NCBI GenBank assembly: GCA_025506515.1
Contig: CM046443.1
Location: 88,610,781-88,674,780 of the forward strand
DNA from: Flaveria trinervia
Lineage: Eukaryota; Streptophyta; Magnoliopsida; Asterales; Asteraceae
Direction of reading: 5' to 3'
DNA: 64,000 nt
Part shown: one piece after another, positions 45,509 through 56,519 of the stretch
Layout: every line of letters starts with the position of its first letter
How positions within the stretch are numbered: the first letter of the stretch is position 1
Notes under the pieces: generated by a model
The model's database searches: none
The model's input: the letters and a program-made list of their open reading frames with translations, nothing else
Told to the model about the DNA's origin: nothing
Position numbers and translations under genes: made by a program

Positions 45509-45509
<1 letters not shown>
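43643..45509 (+). repeat. 3' LTR of G1a, second segment, truncated
   Basis: Resumes the host LTR (GGTTATATCCTCGGGTGTGTGC). It holds the GCG minisatellite (44058-44390), two units of the ~120-bp duplication (44920-45100), and CTAGAACTCACTCAACAACG. It ends abruptly after CTGCAGTGTATAAAAAAGTT; the last ~55 bp of the LTR are missing and an AT microsatellite follows. Confidence 0.85.
44058..44390 (+). repeat. GCG minisatellite of the G1a 3' LTR
   Basis: Units around CTCATGCGCCTAAG. A local duplication gives GCACTCATGCGCCTAAGCACTCATGC near 44213-44238 (two joined pieces), which is absent from the 5' LTR array. Confidence 0.78.
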
Positions 45510-45539
<30 letters not shown>

Positions 45540-45624
45540 ACATTTATTTAAGAATAAAAATTATGTATATATATATATATATATAATATATATATATAAG
45601 TAACATTTATTTAAGAATAAAAAT

Positions 45625-45670
<46 letters not shown>

Positions 45671-45700
45671 GTAACATTTATTTAAGAATAAAAATTATGT
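45510..45700. repeat. AT microsatellite with three ~45-bp satellite units
   Basis: Three copies of GTAACATTTATTTAAGAATAAAAATTATGT, given here as two adjoining 15-base parts, separated by (AT)n tracts of varied length. The middle one lacks the AAG before GTAACA. They look like replication-slippage copies. Confidence 0.85.
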
Positions 45701-46743
45701 TGAGAACTTTGACAACAATATAATGCATTTGTAAGCTTATAGGATTATAAGCTAATGGTACAATGTTGCATTAACTTCAAGGAATACAAAATCTCCATTG
45801 GTAATGTTTGCCTCTTAAAATCATTTTTTGTAACTAGTACGAACTTAAGATCAAAGGGATATCCGAATAAAATTGTTTCAAGATAGATGGTGTAGAGTTC
45901 ACACTCATCCAATATGACTTATTTGATTTCCACCTTTGTTGCACAACAGGTTCAAGGGGGCAGTGCCTCTTGCAGTGTCCAAGTGGGAACCCCGACTACT
46001 AATTGATAATTAGCAATAGTATTTGGTCCATAAGCCCTAATATGATCTAGCAGCTGTAAAGTAACCTCATACACTACACGGATATTAACAACAACTCTAT
46101 TAGCAACTTAGTTGTGTTGATAACCATGTATGAGCATGAACACAATTGCTCATAGAAGCAACATTCGAAAGTATTGGTACAAAGAATTAACCACACACTA
46201 CTAACCACCAAACTAATACACCGTTTGAAGAAGCATTGCTTATAAAACATTTTGATGGTTCATTGAGTATAAAACACATTTTTTGGTCTATTTTGGATCG
46301 ACAATTTTATAATGGAAAATATATGGCCGTTTTCTAAAATTAATATGATAAAGTGATTGAGAAACATCATTCCAGAAATAATTACAATATAACCTATAAA
46401 ATCTTGTACTTGTTTATAAATTAAAAAGTATCAAAGTAATAGTACTCCTCTTGCCTACAATTGGTTCCCCACTACAAATGTGATCGAGCTGGTATCTAAT
46501 TATGATAATGAATTTTATTCTTATAAAACCACCTTATATGTTATTTATTATAATAAATTTCAAATAAACATTTATACAAACTTTTCAGGATTTAGTGGAT
46601 GATTAGAATAGTTTCTTACATAAACATATTCACTTCAACATAGCTAAGGAGAGAGAAATGGGGCTATCAAGAACACAATTCTCATTTGCATCATTTTCAT
46701 ACCTTTATTCTTTATAAGGCATTATATAACTATTCCGCAAACC
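45701..46743. other. AT-rich region upstream of the glutaredoxin gene
   Basis: No coding sequence or transposon is recognised. It presumably includes the upstream regulatory region of the gene at 46855. I cannot name any enhancer element with confidence. Confidence 0.5.
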
Positions 46744-46759
46744 CTATATATAAGTGACG
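46744..46759 (+). promoter_or_regulatory. TATA box of the glutaredoxin gene, with adjacent TGACG
   Basis: CTATATATAAG at 46744-46754 lies about 100 bp before the start codon, a normal distance for a plant core promoter with a ~70-nt leader. TGACG, the core of TGA-factor (as-1-like) sites, follows at 46755-46759. As a single pentamer it may be chance. Confidence 0.55.
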
Positions 46760-46854
46760 ACATGGCTTCTTAACTCCCACACCAAAACCTATAATCTTAT
46801 CAATCCTCTAATACATATTTTTGTGCTAACTTTATAAATATCTTAATTCTCCGG

Positions 46855-47166
46855 ATGGACATAGTGACGAGAATGATATCATCAAGACCCGTTGTGATAT
46901 TCAGTAGAAGTTCATGTTCTATGTGTCATACTATAAAGTCACTCCTCTTGGAATTTGGAGTAAACCCTGCTGTTTATGAGCTAGATGAGATTGCCAAAGG
47001 CCAGGAAATTCAGCAAGCACTAATTTTAAGGCTTGGACAGAATCCTATCGTCCCTGCTGTGTTCATAGGAGGTGAGTTTGTTGGTGGAGCAAATGAGGTT
47101 ATTAGCCTTCATCTTCAACGGACACTACAACCTATGTTAAGAAACGCGGGAGCTCTATGGGTGTGA
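46855..47166 (+). CDS. CC-type (ROXY-class) glutaredoxin, host gene
   Basis: A single exon of 103 residues, the usual length for land-plant CC-type glutaredoxins, which are short and intronless. The thioredoxin-fold N-terminus has [19 protein letters not shown], with active site CSMC at residues 21-24. The usual pattern is CCxC, CCxS or CCxG, so the second Cys is Ser here. Other family marks are [11 protein letters not shown] (cis-Pro loop for glutathione), [12 protein letters not shown] and the end GALWV, close to the ALWL tail that binds TGA transcription factors. These proteins act in nucleus and cytosol as redox or adaptor partners of TGA factors in floral, nitrate and stress responses. 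The frame has no defects and has a TATA box and polyadenylation signal. It is the only probable functional protein gene in the window. Confidence 0.9.
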   Translation: MDIVTRMISSRPVVIFSRSSCSMCHTIKSLLLEFGVNPAVYELDEIAKGQEIQQALILRLGQNPIVPAVFIGGEFVGGANEVISLHLQRTLQPMLRNAGALWV

Positions 47167-47255
47167 TAACCCTTGATTAAGGTTCTTGTAATAATAAACA
47201 TGCTTTATATAATCATGTATATGTTGAACGTATAACCATGTCAAGTTGAGCTAAC

Positions 47256-47261
47256 AATAAA
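47256..47261 (+). terminator. Polyadenylation signal of the glutaredoxin gene
   Basis: AATAAA 90 bp after the stop codon, followed by GT-rich sequence. An earlier AATAATAAA at about 47189-47197 could also serve. Confidence 0.5.
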
Positions 47262-47485
47262 GGCTTGTGGAGTTTTGAGTCACATATATAGATATTACTT
47301 GTTAAAATCATTGCATTGCATGGTTTTTTCCTCTAATATAATCTAACTCATCCAAACCCACACACACCTAATCAATTCTATACATGTCATTTGGAGAATC
47401 ACTTTCGATCTTGAATGCGCTAAGACATCATAGAAGACATGATATAATAAAAAAAAAACTTTCTTTAGTGACCTAAGACATTATA

Positions 47486-49620
47486 TGTCACATCCCGACG
47501 AAAACGTGAAATGTTTGGGTGTGACTTTTAATTCAAAATACATTGATTACAAAAACATAAATTCACAACAGATAACTAAAGATAATCTTTCATTAGATAA
47601 TCATATATTGGGTTACATTTTCATACAAAACTTGTCCCTATGAGACTATTACATTGATTAAATAACCCCACACCAAAAGATTCATCATAATAACCTCATA
47701 TAATCTCCTAGCTGGTAATGGATGCAAACATCCATATAAATACTAAGATCCACCAAATCCATACACATAGCTTCCCCAAATATTTAAACCATCCATTGTA
47801 CATGTTGATAACCTGAAAAGGGACACTCAAACGGTCAACATAAAATTGATAAGAACATAGGTTTTATCAATTATATAAATCAGAGAATCAAATAATAGAA
47901 TCAAATAATATAAACAAGTTATGTAACATAATATTTCTTAATTTATGTAACATAAATAACTTCATAACCAAACATACTTATATATCAGGTGATTTATAAT
48001 TGTCACACGTATAAATCAAAGAATCAAATAATATAACATCACGGCCCCTTATTTGGTTGATGCGGAAAACATGTTCCTATGTACAGTACTTATATTATCT
48101 GATGGTTCCTTATACGAATTAATGGTTGTGTCTTAAGGCAATTAATTACAGTAACTTACCAAAATTCACATTTATATTAGCATCAATAACAAAAAACATA
48201 CAATGTGTTTTTTCTCCCAAAAAGTTATACATAAAAAAGGCTATGTTACCCACCTTTATTCCAGCAATTTGTCAAGAATTTTCTATAAAATAATTAGTTG
48301 TTAGAATAATACTTATTTCTTAATTTGTATTACTTATACTATTATTAATTAGGCTTTAATTTTTAAAACAGTAGTTATCCTTGTCCAAAAATTATCAAAT
48401 TTTACAAACAGTACTATTTTCATATTTAGATTATCCTATGAAAATTTCGGTGAATTCTTCCTCACTGGTAATTTCTTAATATTTTTACGAGATTTTTAAT
48501 TAATGGCAGAAATAGCTATATATTTCTAAAAATTCTGAAATTTATTTATAATATTCTATTCAACATGTAATATTTTATGTAAATTTTTTATGATTTTATC
48601 TACTGTTTTGCTTTCATTTTCAATTTCAATTTTCTTCATTTTAATTGTTCTAAAACAACCGAACCCTTAGGACCTTCTTCAACCCCAAGATGTGATCAGT
48701 TGTATATAAAAGTTTATTGTACTAATGAATTTATTCATGAAATTTATTCTGTAACTCAAGTATAAAATTGGGTCATTATACAAATTTTCCAAATTTTTAT
48801 TAAGTCCTGATTTCCTATTTGATTTTTTTTCTTTTATTTCCTTATTTCAATTACATAAATTAATATGTCCCACATAATTATTTCAGATTTTTCAGTTTAT
48901 TATTTCCAATAATTCTTATCAAATCCTTAAATTTTTTCCACAATCACAGTTATTTAAATATTTAATCTAATCTACTTCGTAAATCATGAAATAACATATA
49001 TTTCAATCATTTTAAACCCTTTGTTTTTGTTTAAATCTTGTTTTTATTAAAATTCTCGAACTTTCTGTTACATAATCCTTTCTTACTGTTTTTTATTGAA
49101 AATCAAGCATTTATAAAGTTTGTAAATAGCTTTGATGGTTTATAACATAAAGGGTTTGATCTATATGTATGTTAAATATATATACAACTTTATAAGCTTT
49201 TTAATCATAGATTTTTGGGGATCTAACCTTGATTAGAAGTAAAAGAAAGGTTTAGAGGAATGTTCCTAGGCTCCTCATGATCCAAACTTGATGTGAATGT
49301 CCTTGAACTTGAGTTAATGCCACAAGGATATTTGGGTTGTAGAAAGTTGATGATATGATGGTGGAATGGTGCTTATGATGGTGGGTTTGATTGATGTTGG
49401 AACCGAGAGAGAGAGCAAGAGGTTGTTGAGAAGGTGGATGATGTAGTGAATGTTGGTGGGTTATCTGATATTAGAATCGAGAGAGAGCAATGGACAGTCG
49501 CAATGGTCGATGGTGAGGGTGGTGTTGGTGGGTGTTGTAGTTGAGAGGAAGAGAAGAGAGTGTTGTTTAGGAGGTGTTAGTAATGATCACCTGTATCTAA
49601 GCTTAGATGAGGTGTTAATA
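47486..49620 (-). repeat. Possible old Gypsy LTR remnant downstream of the glutaredoxin gene
   Basis: TGTCACATCCCGACGAAAACG at 47486 resembles the inverted 3' end of plant Gypsy LTRs, for example the reverse of the G3 end at 43642. The GATGGTGG/GAGAGAG-rich part at 49240-49600 sits where the transcription-start region lies in the G2 LTR. The other boundary is not found and no internal coding sequence is present. The stretch is otherwise AT-rich and without a gene. Confidence 0.35.
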
Positions 49621-50040
49621 TAGGTTAGTATGTGTGATGTTTAGGAAGATGTTGAGCATCCATGTATTGCTAAGTGTCACCGTATGGTACTAATGACTTC
49701 TTAGTTCTTAAGTTGTTGTTTAGTTTATCAAATTGGCCTAGTAGTCAACTAATTAATATTAGTTTACGTTTTAAGTTTGTATTAATATCTTAGTAACTAA
49801 TTTAGTTGGTTAATGTTTAATTATGTTTTTATCTTATTTCATTACTTATCAGGTAGAAACATATACCAATCAAATGACTAATTATACAATCCTATAATTT
49901 GGTAACTTACACTACATGGTTTAATAATTATAAAATTCACAAAAGCTTACATACATACACACGTAAATACAATTGAATGCACGAATGTTCACGTATCATA
50001 TTCATATATACATGCATGATCAAATGAGAACTTACTTTTT

Positions 50041-50045
50041 TATGT
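50041..50045. repeat. Target-site duplication of G1b, left copy
   Basis: TATGT, identical to 58692-58696 beyond the opposite LTR. Confidence 0.9.
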
Positions 50046-52203
50046 TGTAAGGCCCCGTTCCCGGGACGTTTACAGTTGGTCGATCATCTCACATAAAACA
50101 TATATGTTTATTATCTTACATAAAAACGTTGCAGTGGAAACATTTAACCCAACATTCCATTTAAATATAATAGCTTTTGCAAACAATATGTCATTATCGA
50201 ATTACAAAATACATGTTACATTTCATTAAAAAAGTGTTATAGCAATGGATGTCATCCCAAAAGAACCGAGTAGTCGCCCCGTACCATCCTTAGCAACATA
50301 CCTGCCAACTGAAAAACATAAAAGTCAGCGTTGCGCAGTGAGTTCTAGTTTTATAATAAAACATACTTTTCTTTCATCAAAACCGTTCTTTACTTTCATG
50401 CGATCATACATCATACGTACACATAGATAATATTATTCTAATCGTCATTATCGTTCGTACATTCATTCTTTCATTCGTACATTCATTACATCTTTTCCTT
50501 TCATCAAAACCATGAACATTACCCTTCATGCTCATGGTACTGGGCATAAGCCTATCATAGACCTTCATTCTCGGTGCATAGCATCTCTACCCACAGTACC
50601 TAAGATAAAGTTCAGGTATACCATTGTCATGTGCTATACCCTTCATGCTCATGGTACTGGACCTAAGCCTATCATAGACCTTCATTTACGATGCCCAGCA
50701 CCTCTGGCCACAGTACCTAAGTCAAGCGACAATGGTTCCATACAAATGGTCAATCACAAAGAAAGACCCCCATGTGCATCCTCTTGGGGTAGCGAACCCG
50801 CAAACCGTTGGGCTAACACCTTTTAATGGCGTGTCCCGACATACAAGGCTTGCAATACTTTCTTTACTTTCATTCATTATTAATGCATGCATTTATCATG
50901 TTCCTCTTTTATTATCTTTTACTTTACGTTACATAATACTTTCATTTCATTCATTAATATTCAACGTCAAATCGCGGGAATGATATACATACATCATAAC
51001 ATGGAACATAACATACACAGTCAATAACATCATACAGGGCAACATCATACATACATTATATAGCAAGCATAATCATACAACATCACACATCACGTCAATC
51101 ACGTGCATCGTGTCATATAACCATACGACATCACCCATCATCATCATACATCACGCCATCCATGCTCATCATAATATCAACAACCCCAACGGTCCGAGCC
51201 CACGTCTGCACTTCCCCAAAATTTAGACAAAAAACTATGGTCATTCGGGCGTATGGACCCTATTTGGTCACATGGTCTTCCATACGTATGAGAACACTCA
51301 GGCGAATGGACCCCCAATCGCATAGTCTCCAATCGCATACTTCCCATGCGAATGAACCTCAGTCACATGACATCTTGGCGTATGGACCTCAGTCGCACGA
51401 CCTTCATGAGAATGGCCCTGTCGCACACCTTTCGTGCGTATGAACCTCAATCGCACGACTTACATACGTATGGACTCCAGTCGCATGACCTTCGTCCGCA
51501 TTTCCTTTGGTCGCATAGCCCTCATACGTATGATCCTCAGTCGCACTACATTCATGCGAATGAATCTCAGTCGCACACCTTTCGTGTGTATGGACTCAGT
51601 CGCACCTCATTTGGACGCATGGACATCCAGTCACATAGCCCTAGCTAGGTGCAGAATGCAGTTCATCCTGAACTGTAGCAGCCAAGTTCGACCTCCAAGC
51701 TCTTCCAAACCTCTTTTAAGCCCAAATCAACCATTCTAAACCTTATGGAAACATACCACGACACCATTCAAGCACAACCAAGCCCGAAATCAAGCCCTAA
51801 ACGAATCATACACATACACATACATACAAAAACGGGATTTCACCGAAAATACCCAAAAACAATTTTTAGATGTGCTCCAACCCTAAAATCATTCAAAAAC
51901 ATGTAAAAGAGGGGTCCTAGAACTTACCTTGACAACCCATCGAGTGAAACTTCGATTTGACCCGCTACTCGACGATTTCCACGCTCGAATCAACCCGAAC
52001 CAAGCTTTTCTTCTCTTTTTCTCCGTTTCTTCTCCCTTGACTGAATTTTTCGCAAGAATGGGGAGGGTTTGGGTTGCCCTCCCCTTTTATACCCTCACTC
52101 ATCCAAGTTTCTTCCCGTTGGTGAGTTTAGTCCCTCGACTTTGGACTTTATTTCTTTTTCTTCTTTCGTCGGCTTCGAAATAAATAAATAACCAAGTGTT
52201 ACA
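50046..52203 (-). repeat. 3' LTR of G1b (left, 2158 bp)
   Basis: TGTAAGGCCCCGTTCC start and AGTGTTACA end on the plus strand. It contains two ~115-bp units (50527-50730, CATGCTCATGGTACTGG) and the GCG minisatellite (51240-51645). Confidence 0.92.
51240..51645 (-). repeat. GCG minisatellite of the G1b 3' LTR
   Basis: Units around CGTATGGACCTCAGTCGCA. The copy at 57718-58115 in the other LTR is collinear with many point changes, mainly C to T or G to A in CG sites. Confidence 0.8.
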
Positions 52204-52216
52204 GTCCACCCCCCTT
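52204..52216 (-). other. Polypurine tract of G1b
   Basis: The minus strand reads AAGGGGGGTGGAC just before the LTR start TGTAACAC. Confidence 0.82.
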
Positions 52217-52241
52217 AAATAGGTTTCGTCACCGAAACCTA

Positions 52242-53542
52242 TTATTCTTCAAACAAATGTGGGTAATGCCGCCTCATTTCTTCTTCAATCTCCCACGTAG
52301 ACTCGGATCCTTTCCTGTACTTCCACTGTACGCGCACAAGAGGAACCACTTTATTTCTCAACCTCTTCTCTTTTCGGTCGATGATTGTCACTGGTTGCTC
52401 CACATAATTGAGCCGTTCGTCTACTTTGATATCTTCCAGTGGAACAATCATGTCTTCATCCGTCAAGCACTTTCTCAGATGAGATACATGGAATATCGAG
52501 TGAATTCCACTCAACTCATCTGGTAACTTCAGTCTATAGGCCACCTCTCCTACTCGAGCAATGATTCGAAAAGGGCCTATATACCTCAGGCTCAACTTGC
52601 CCCGCTTTCTGAACCGAATAATACCCTTCCAAGGTAAGACCTTCAACAGAACCCGGTCACCCACCTGGAACTCAATCAGTCTGCGTCATTTATCATCACA
52701 CGACTTCTGTTTATCTTTGGCTGCCTTCATGAAGGCCTTGATCTTTTCAAGCTTCTCAGTCGTAGCCTCGATTACCTCGATGCTCACTAACTCCTTCTGA
52801 CCAATGTCACCCCAATAGAAGGGCGTTCTGCATCTCCTACCGTATAGCATCTCATAAGGTGGCATACCAATGCTGGCATGATAACTATTGTTGTATGAGA
52901 ATTCAGCTAACAGTAAGTGGTCATCCCAACTTCCCCCAAAATCAATCACACATGCCCGAAGCATGTCCTCCAATGTCTGAATGGTCCTCTTTGACTGACC
53001 ATCAGTCTGGGGATGATAAGCCATTCTAATATGTAACCTTGTCCCCATAGCGTCATGGAATTTCTTCCAGAATTTAGATGTAAACCGGGTGTCACGATCA
53101 GACACAATAGACACCGACACACCAGACGGGTTACAATTTCCCTGACAAATAGATCAGCCAACCTCTTAGATGAATATGTCTCGTGGATAGGTAGGAAGTG
53201 AGCACTCTTCGTCAAACGGTCAACAATCACCCATATAGCATCATACCCTTTCGGAGTACGCGGCAGCTTCATAATGAAATCCATGGTGATGTGCTCCCAC
53301 TTCAATTCTAGTATATCCACAGGTTGGATCTTCCCATACGACTTTTGATGCTCGGTCTTTACATGTAGACAAGTACTGCATTTACTCACATACTCCACCA
53401 TGTTGCGTTTCATACCCGGCCACCAATAATCCTTCTTCATGTCTTGATACATCTTTGTGGCACCAAGATGAATAGAGTATCGAGTCTGGTGAGCCTCATC
53501 CATGATCTTCACCCATAGATCCCCAAAACGAGGAATCCACAC
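52242..53542 (-). pseudogene. G1b integrase and chromodomain
   Basis: Zinc-binding region with YWWPGMKRNMVEYVSKCSTC (52946-53542), first core motif HITMDFIMKL, and SIVSDRDTRFTSKFWKKF with the second Asp (52686-53120). The segment [29 protein letters not shown] follows. The C-terminal part (52242-52664) has YIGPFRIIARVGEVAYRLKLP and the chromodomain-like end LVRVQWKYRKGSESTWEIEEEMRRHYPHLFEE, in two adjoining parts. Frame changes near 53115 and 52680 split it. Compared with copy 'a' the chromodomain keeps its Trp and Glu residues better. Confidence 0.87.
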
Positions 53543-53644
53543 CCGTCCAGATCAGGTTTTAATATTAAGTGTGTTTTCACCCAATTCCCCAACCAGACCT
53601 CTCATCCTTTCAGAGTTAAGATGATCTTCTTTCAATGCCTCATC

Positions 53645-54440
53645 TTAAAACTCTTTCACTTGCTTCATCATATCTGAGGTCATGATCAACTCATAGGCTT
53701 TCACCCGAATCGGCTCGGGCCTCTCCTTTTGGATAAGGGCATCAGCCACCACGTTGGCTTTGCCCGGATGGTAATGAATCTCGCAATCATAGTCCTTTAT
53801 AAGCTCCAACCATCGTCTCTGCCTCATGTTTAGATCTTTCTGCTCAAAGAAGTACTTCAAGCTCTTGTGGTCAGTGAAAATGGTGCACTTTGTCCCATAA
53901 AGATAGTGCCTTCAAATCTTTAGCGCAAAGACCAAGACTGCTAGCTCCAAGTCATGAGTAGGATAATTGACCTCATAACCTTCAACTGTCGGGATACATA
54001 AGCTATAACCTTCCCTCTTTGTATTAATACACATCCCAACCCCGAGTAGGAAGCATCAGAATAGACCACCAAATCTTCACTTTCATCGGGTAATGACAGA
54101 ATAGGAGCTTGAGTCAACCTCGCCTTTAGTTCCTCGAACGCTTTCTCTTGAGCTTGACCCCATACAAACTTCACATCCTTCCGAGTCAACTTAGTTAGTG
54201 GAGAAGCGATCTTAGAAAAGTCTTGGATGAATCTTTTGTAATAGCCCGCCAAACCCAAGAAACTACGGATCTCGGACGGCGTATTTGGAGACTTCCATTG
54301 CATCACCGCCTCCACCTTTGTCGGGTCCACCATAATTCCGTCGGGATTCACCGCATGACCCAAGAATTGAACCTCGCGCAACCAGAACGCGCACTTGGTG
54401 AACTTGGCGTACAACTTCTCGTTTCCCAACGTCTCCATAA
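53645..54440 (-). pseudogene. G1b RT thumb and RNase H
   Basis: 165 residues are open at 53941-54438: the RT thumb ([22 protein letters not shown]), the connection ([15 protein letters not shown]) and the first RNase H part ([20 protein letters not shown]). The remaining RNase H (53645-53860) has [20 protein letters not shown] and [10 protein letters not shown] frameshift near 53970 separates the two. Confidence 0.82.
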
Positions 54441-55300
54441 CCTCTCGAATTGACCGACATGCTCAATCTCGCTCTTCGAATAAATCAGGATATCATCAAA
54501 AAACACAATCACTAATTTATCCAGCATCGGCCGACACACCCGATTCATCAAATCCATAAGAGCAGCTGGCGCGTTGGTCAAACCAAAAGACATGACAAGA
54601 AACTCGTAGTGACCATAACGCGTGCGAAAAGCTGTTTTAGGTATGTCCTGCTCCTTTACTCTCAACTAATGGTAGCCAGATCGAAGGTCTATCCATGAAA
54701 ACCAACTGGCACCTTGAAGCTGATCGAACAAATCATCTATTCTCGGTAAGGGGTATCGGTTCTTCACCGTCAACTTATTCAGCTCACGGTAGTCAATACA
54801 CATCCTCATACTACCATCTTTCTTCTTCACAAACAGGACCGGAGCACCCCAAGGAGAGATACTCGGTCTGATGAACCCCTTATCAAGAAGCTCTAGCAAC
54901 TGCTCCATCAACTCTTTCATCTCCGTCGGAGCCAACCGATATGGTGCCTTGGCAATAGGTTGGGCACCCGGTATCAGATCAATCTGAAACTCAATCTCTA
55001 TGTTAGGTGGCACTCCTGTTAATTCTTTTGGAAACACGTCTGGAAAGTCACACACAACCGGTACATCGGATAGTTGTGGTGTTGGCGTATCCACATCCTT
55101 TACATAAGCCAAGTAGGCGCTACATCCACGGCTCATACACTTTCCCGCCACCGCCATTGAGATTACTTTCGGGATCATCGTGACCCGATCTCCATAAACA
55201 GTTACCAAACTCCCGTTGGGCGCTGTCAAATGCATCATCTTCTTGCGACTCACAATGTTTGCCTCGAAATCCGCTAACAATCCATCCTAAGAGCCAAATC
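54348..55300 (-). pseudogene. G1b protease end and reverse transcriptase
   Basis: 54666-55280 (204 residues) starts in the protease tail ([15 protein letters not shown]). It continues through [58 protein letters not shown] and WIDLRSGYH, all typical for Gypsy RT. 54348-54665 continues with [21 protein letters not shown] and the catalytic box [10 protein letters not shown]. It has Phe where Ile is usual, and both Asp are kept. One TAG (54666-54668) separates the two, so RT needs only a readthrough to be continuous to that point. Confidence 0.85.
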
Positions 55301-55489
55301 AAAACCACCTGAGGCTATCACAAATAGTCTAACCGGGAATTCATGACCTTTTAACTCCATATCATAGTCTTCTATCATCTCAGAAATCCTGGTAGACTTA
55401 CCTATGGCGGTTTCTACACCGAAGGACTTATCAACACTTCTACTCCTAATAGGCAGCTTAGCACAAAAAAGGCAGCAGAAATAAAACTC

Positions 55490-56169
55490 TTACTAGCTCC
55501 GGAATCAAAAAACACAGAGGTAAGAGTTTGGTTACTAGATACATACCTGACACGATATCAGGGCCCGTCCTAGCCTTCTCCTGTATTATCGTGAAGGCCT
55601 TGTGCCCTCTGCCCTTGGTGCCTTGCAATCCTGCTTATGTGACCCCTTCTATTGCAGTTATAGCACCGTACCACCCCACTCCCTTGCCAAATGACCGGGC
55701 CTCCACACTTGAAGCAAAGATTTGATCTCCACCTACACTCTCCAACATGCCCTTTGGCACACTTACCACACTTTCTCGTTCCCGGACTGGACGAAGCTAC
55801 ACGCCGGTCCTCCGTTCTGGCAACCTTTTTGTTTAGAGTGACCCTACCACATCCAAACCGCTTTCCGTTCCAATTTTTGTCAACGCCACCCTTCTGTTTA
55901 CTTCAGTCGCGGTCGTCTCCTTCACCGCCCTAATTACCTCGGTCACCATAGACGGAATAATCGCCGACCTGTTGGACTCCCTCGACAACAGCCTCTTTCA
56001 GTGTGGTTCTCAAACTAGCACTATCATCGCCGCCTTCCAAGTGAGGGGCCTTGGGCTCTTCGAGTGCCATTTCAGCCACCCTAGCCATGCTTCTCGTGAC
56101 ACGCGGTCCAGCACCACGTCCACCAGAACCTTCATCTGACAAAACCTTAGGAGACCTACCGCCAGCCAT
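55490..56169 (-). pseudogene. G1b gag and protease start
   Basis: Start at 56169 (MAGGRSPKVLSDEG), followed by a Gly/Arg- and Ala/Glu-rich N-terminus (55930-56169). The zinc-knuckle region lies at about 55600-55790 on the minus strand (C-x2-C pairs such as CFKCGG and CYNCNRRGH). The protease motif FDSGASKSFIS lies at about 55480-55515. The capsid part between is largely deleted compared with G1a: the knuckles follow within about 150 bp of the N-terminal block, so gag is internally shortened as well as frame-broken. Confidence 0.72.
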
Positions 56170-56505
56170 CCTCTAACACACACTAAAAGATTCAAACACC
56201 AAAACGGTCATTCAAGGAAACAACTCAGTTTATGTCAAGTATAGTAAGTCCCTAATTATAGTGGCCAGTTGTGATTAGCCACTTACTTTACTCTTCATAC
56301 CCAAGCATTACAAGTCTCGGCTACATCAGTATCTAAATCTACCAGCAACACAAAACCACATAACATGCGCACATAATACCAGTTAACATTACAAAAATAC
56401 CTGATGACACACAGCTACTCAGACGGCATCCCTTCCCATTCCGTCCCATTCTCAGTTTAAGTTAAGATTTATTTTGAAATATTATCCATTTCACTTAAAC
56501 TTTGA

Positions 56506-56516
56506 CTCTGATACCA
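56506..56516 (-). other. Primer binding site of G1b
   Basis: The minus strand reads TGGTATCAGAG, three bases after the LTR end at 56520; it is complementary to initiator Met-tRNA. Confidence 0.9.
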
Positions 56517-56519
56517 ACT

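Larger units (their letters stand above)
31387..45509 (+). mobile_element. Ty3/Gypsy chromovirus G1 copy 'a' with two nested guests
   Basis: The 5' LTR is 31387-33010 plus 35269-35816 (interrupted by an inverted solo LTR). The internal region is 35817-40837 and the 3' LTR is 40838-41160 plus 43643-45509 (interrupted by another LTR-like insert and lacking its last ~55 bp). LTRs start TGTAACACCCGGC and the 5' one ends CCTTACA. Gag, protease, RT, RNase H, integrase and a chromodomain follow in Gypsy order. Many stops show that the copy is dead. No target duplication can be read, because the right end has been lost into an AT repeat. Confidence 0.88.

Noticed and set aside
49240..49620. Possible exon rich in GATGGTGG and GAGAGAG
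   Set aside because: No open frame of useful length and no splice context that I can support; it is more like an LTR transcription-start region.
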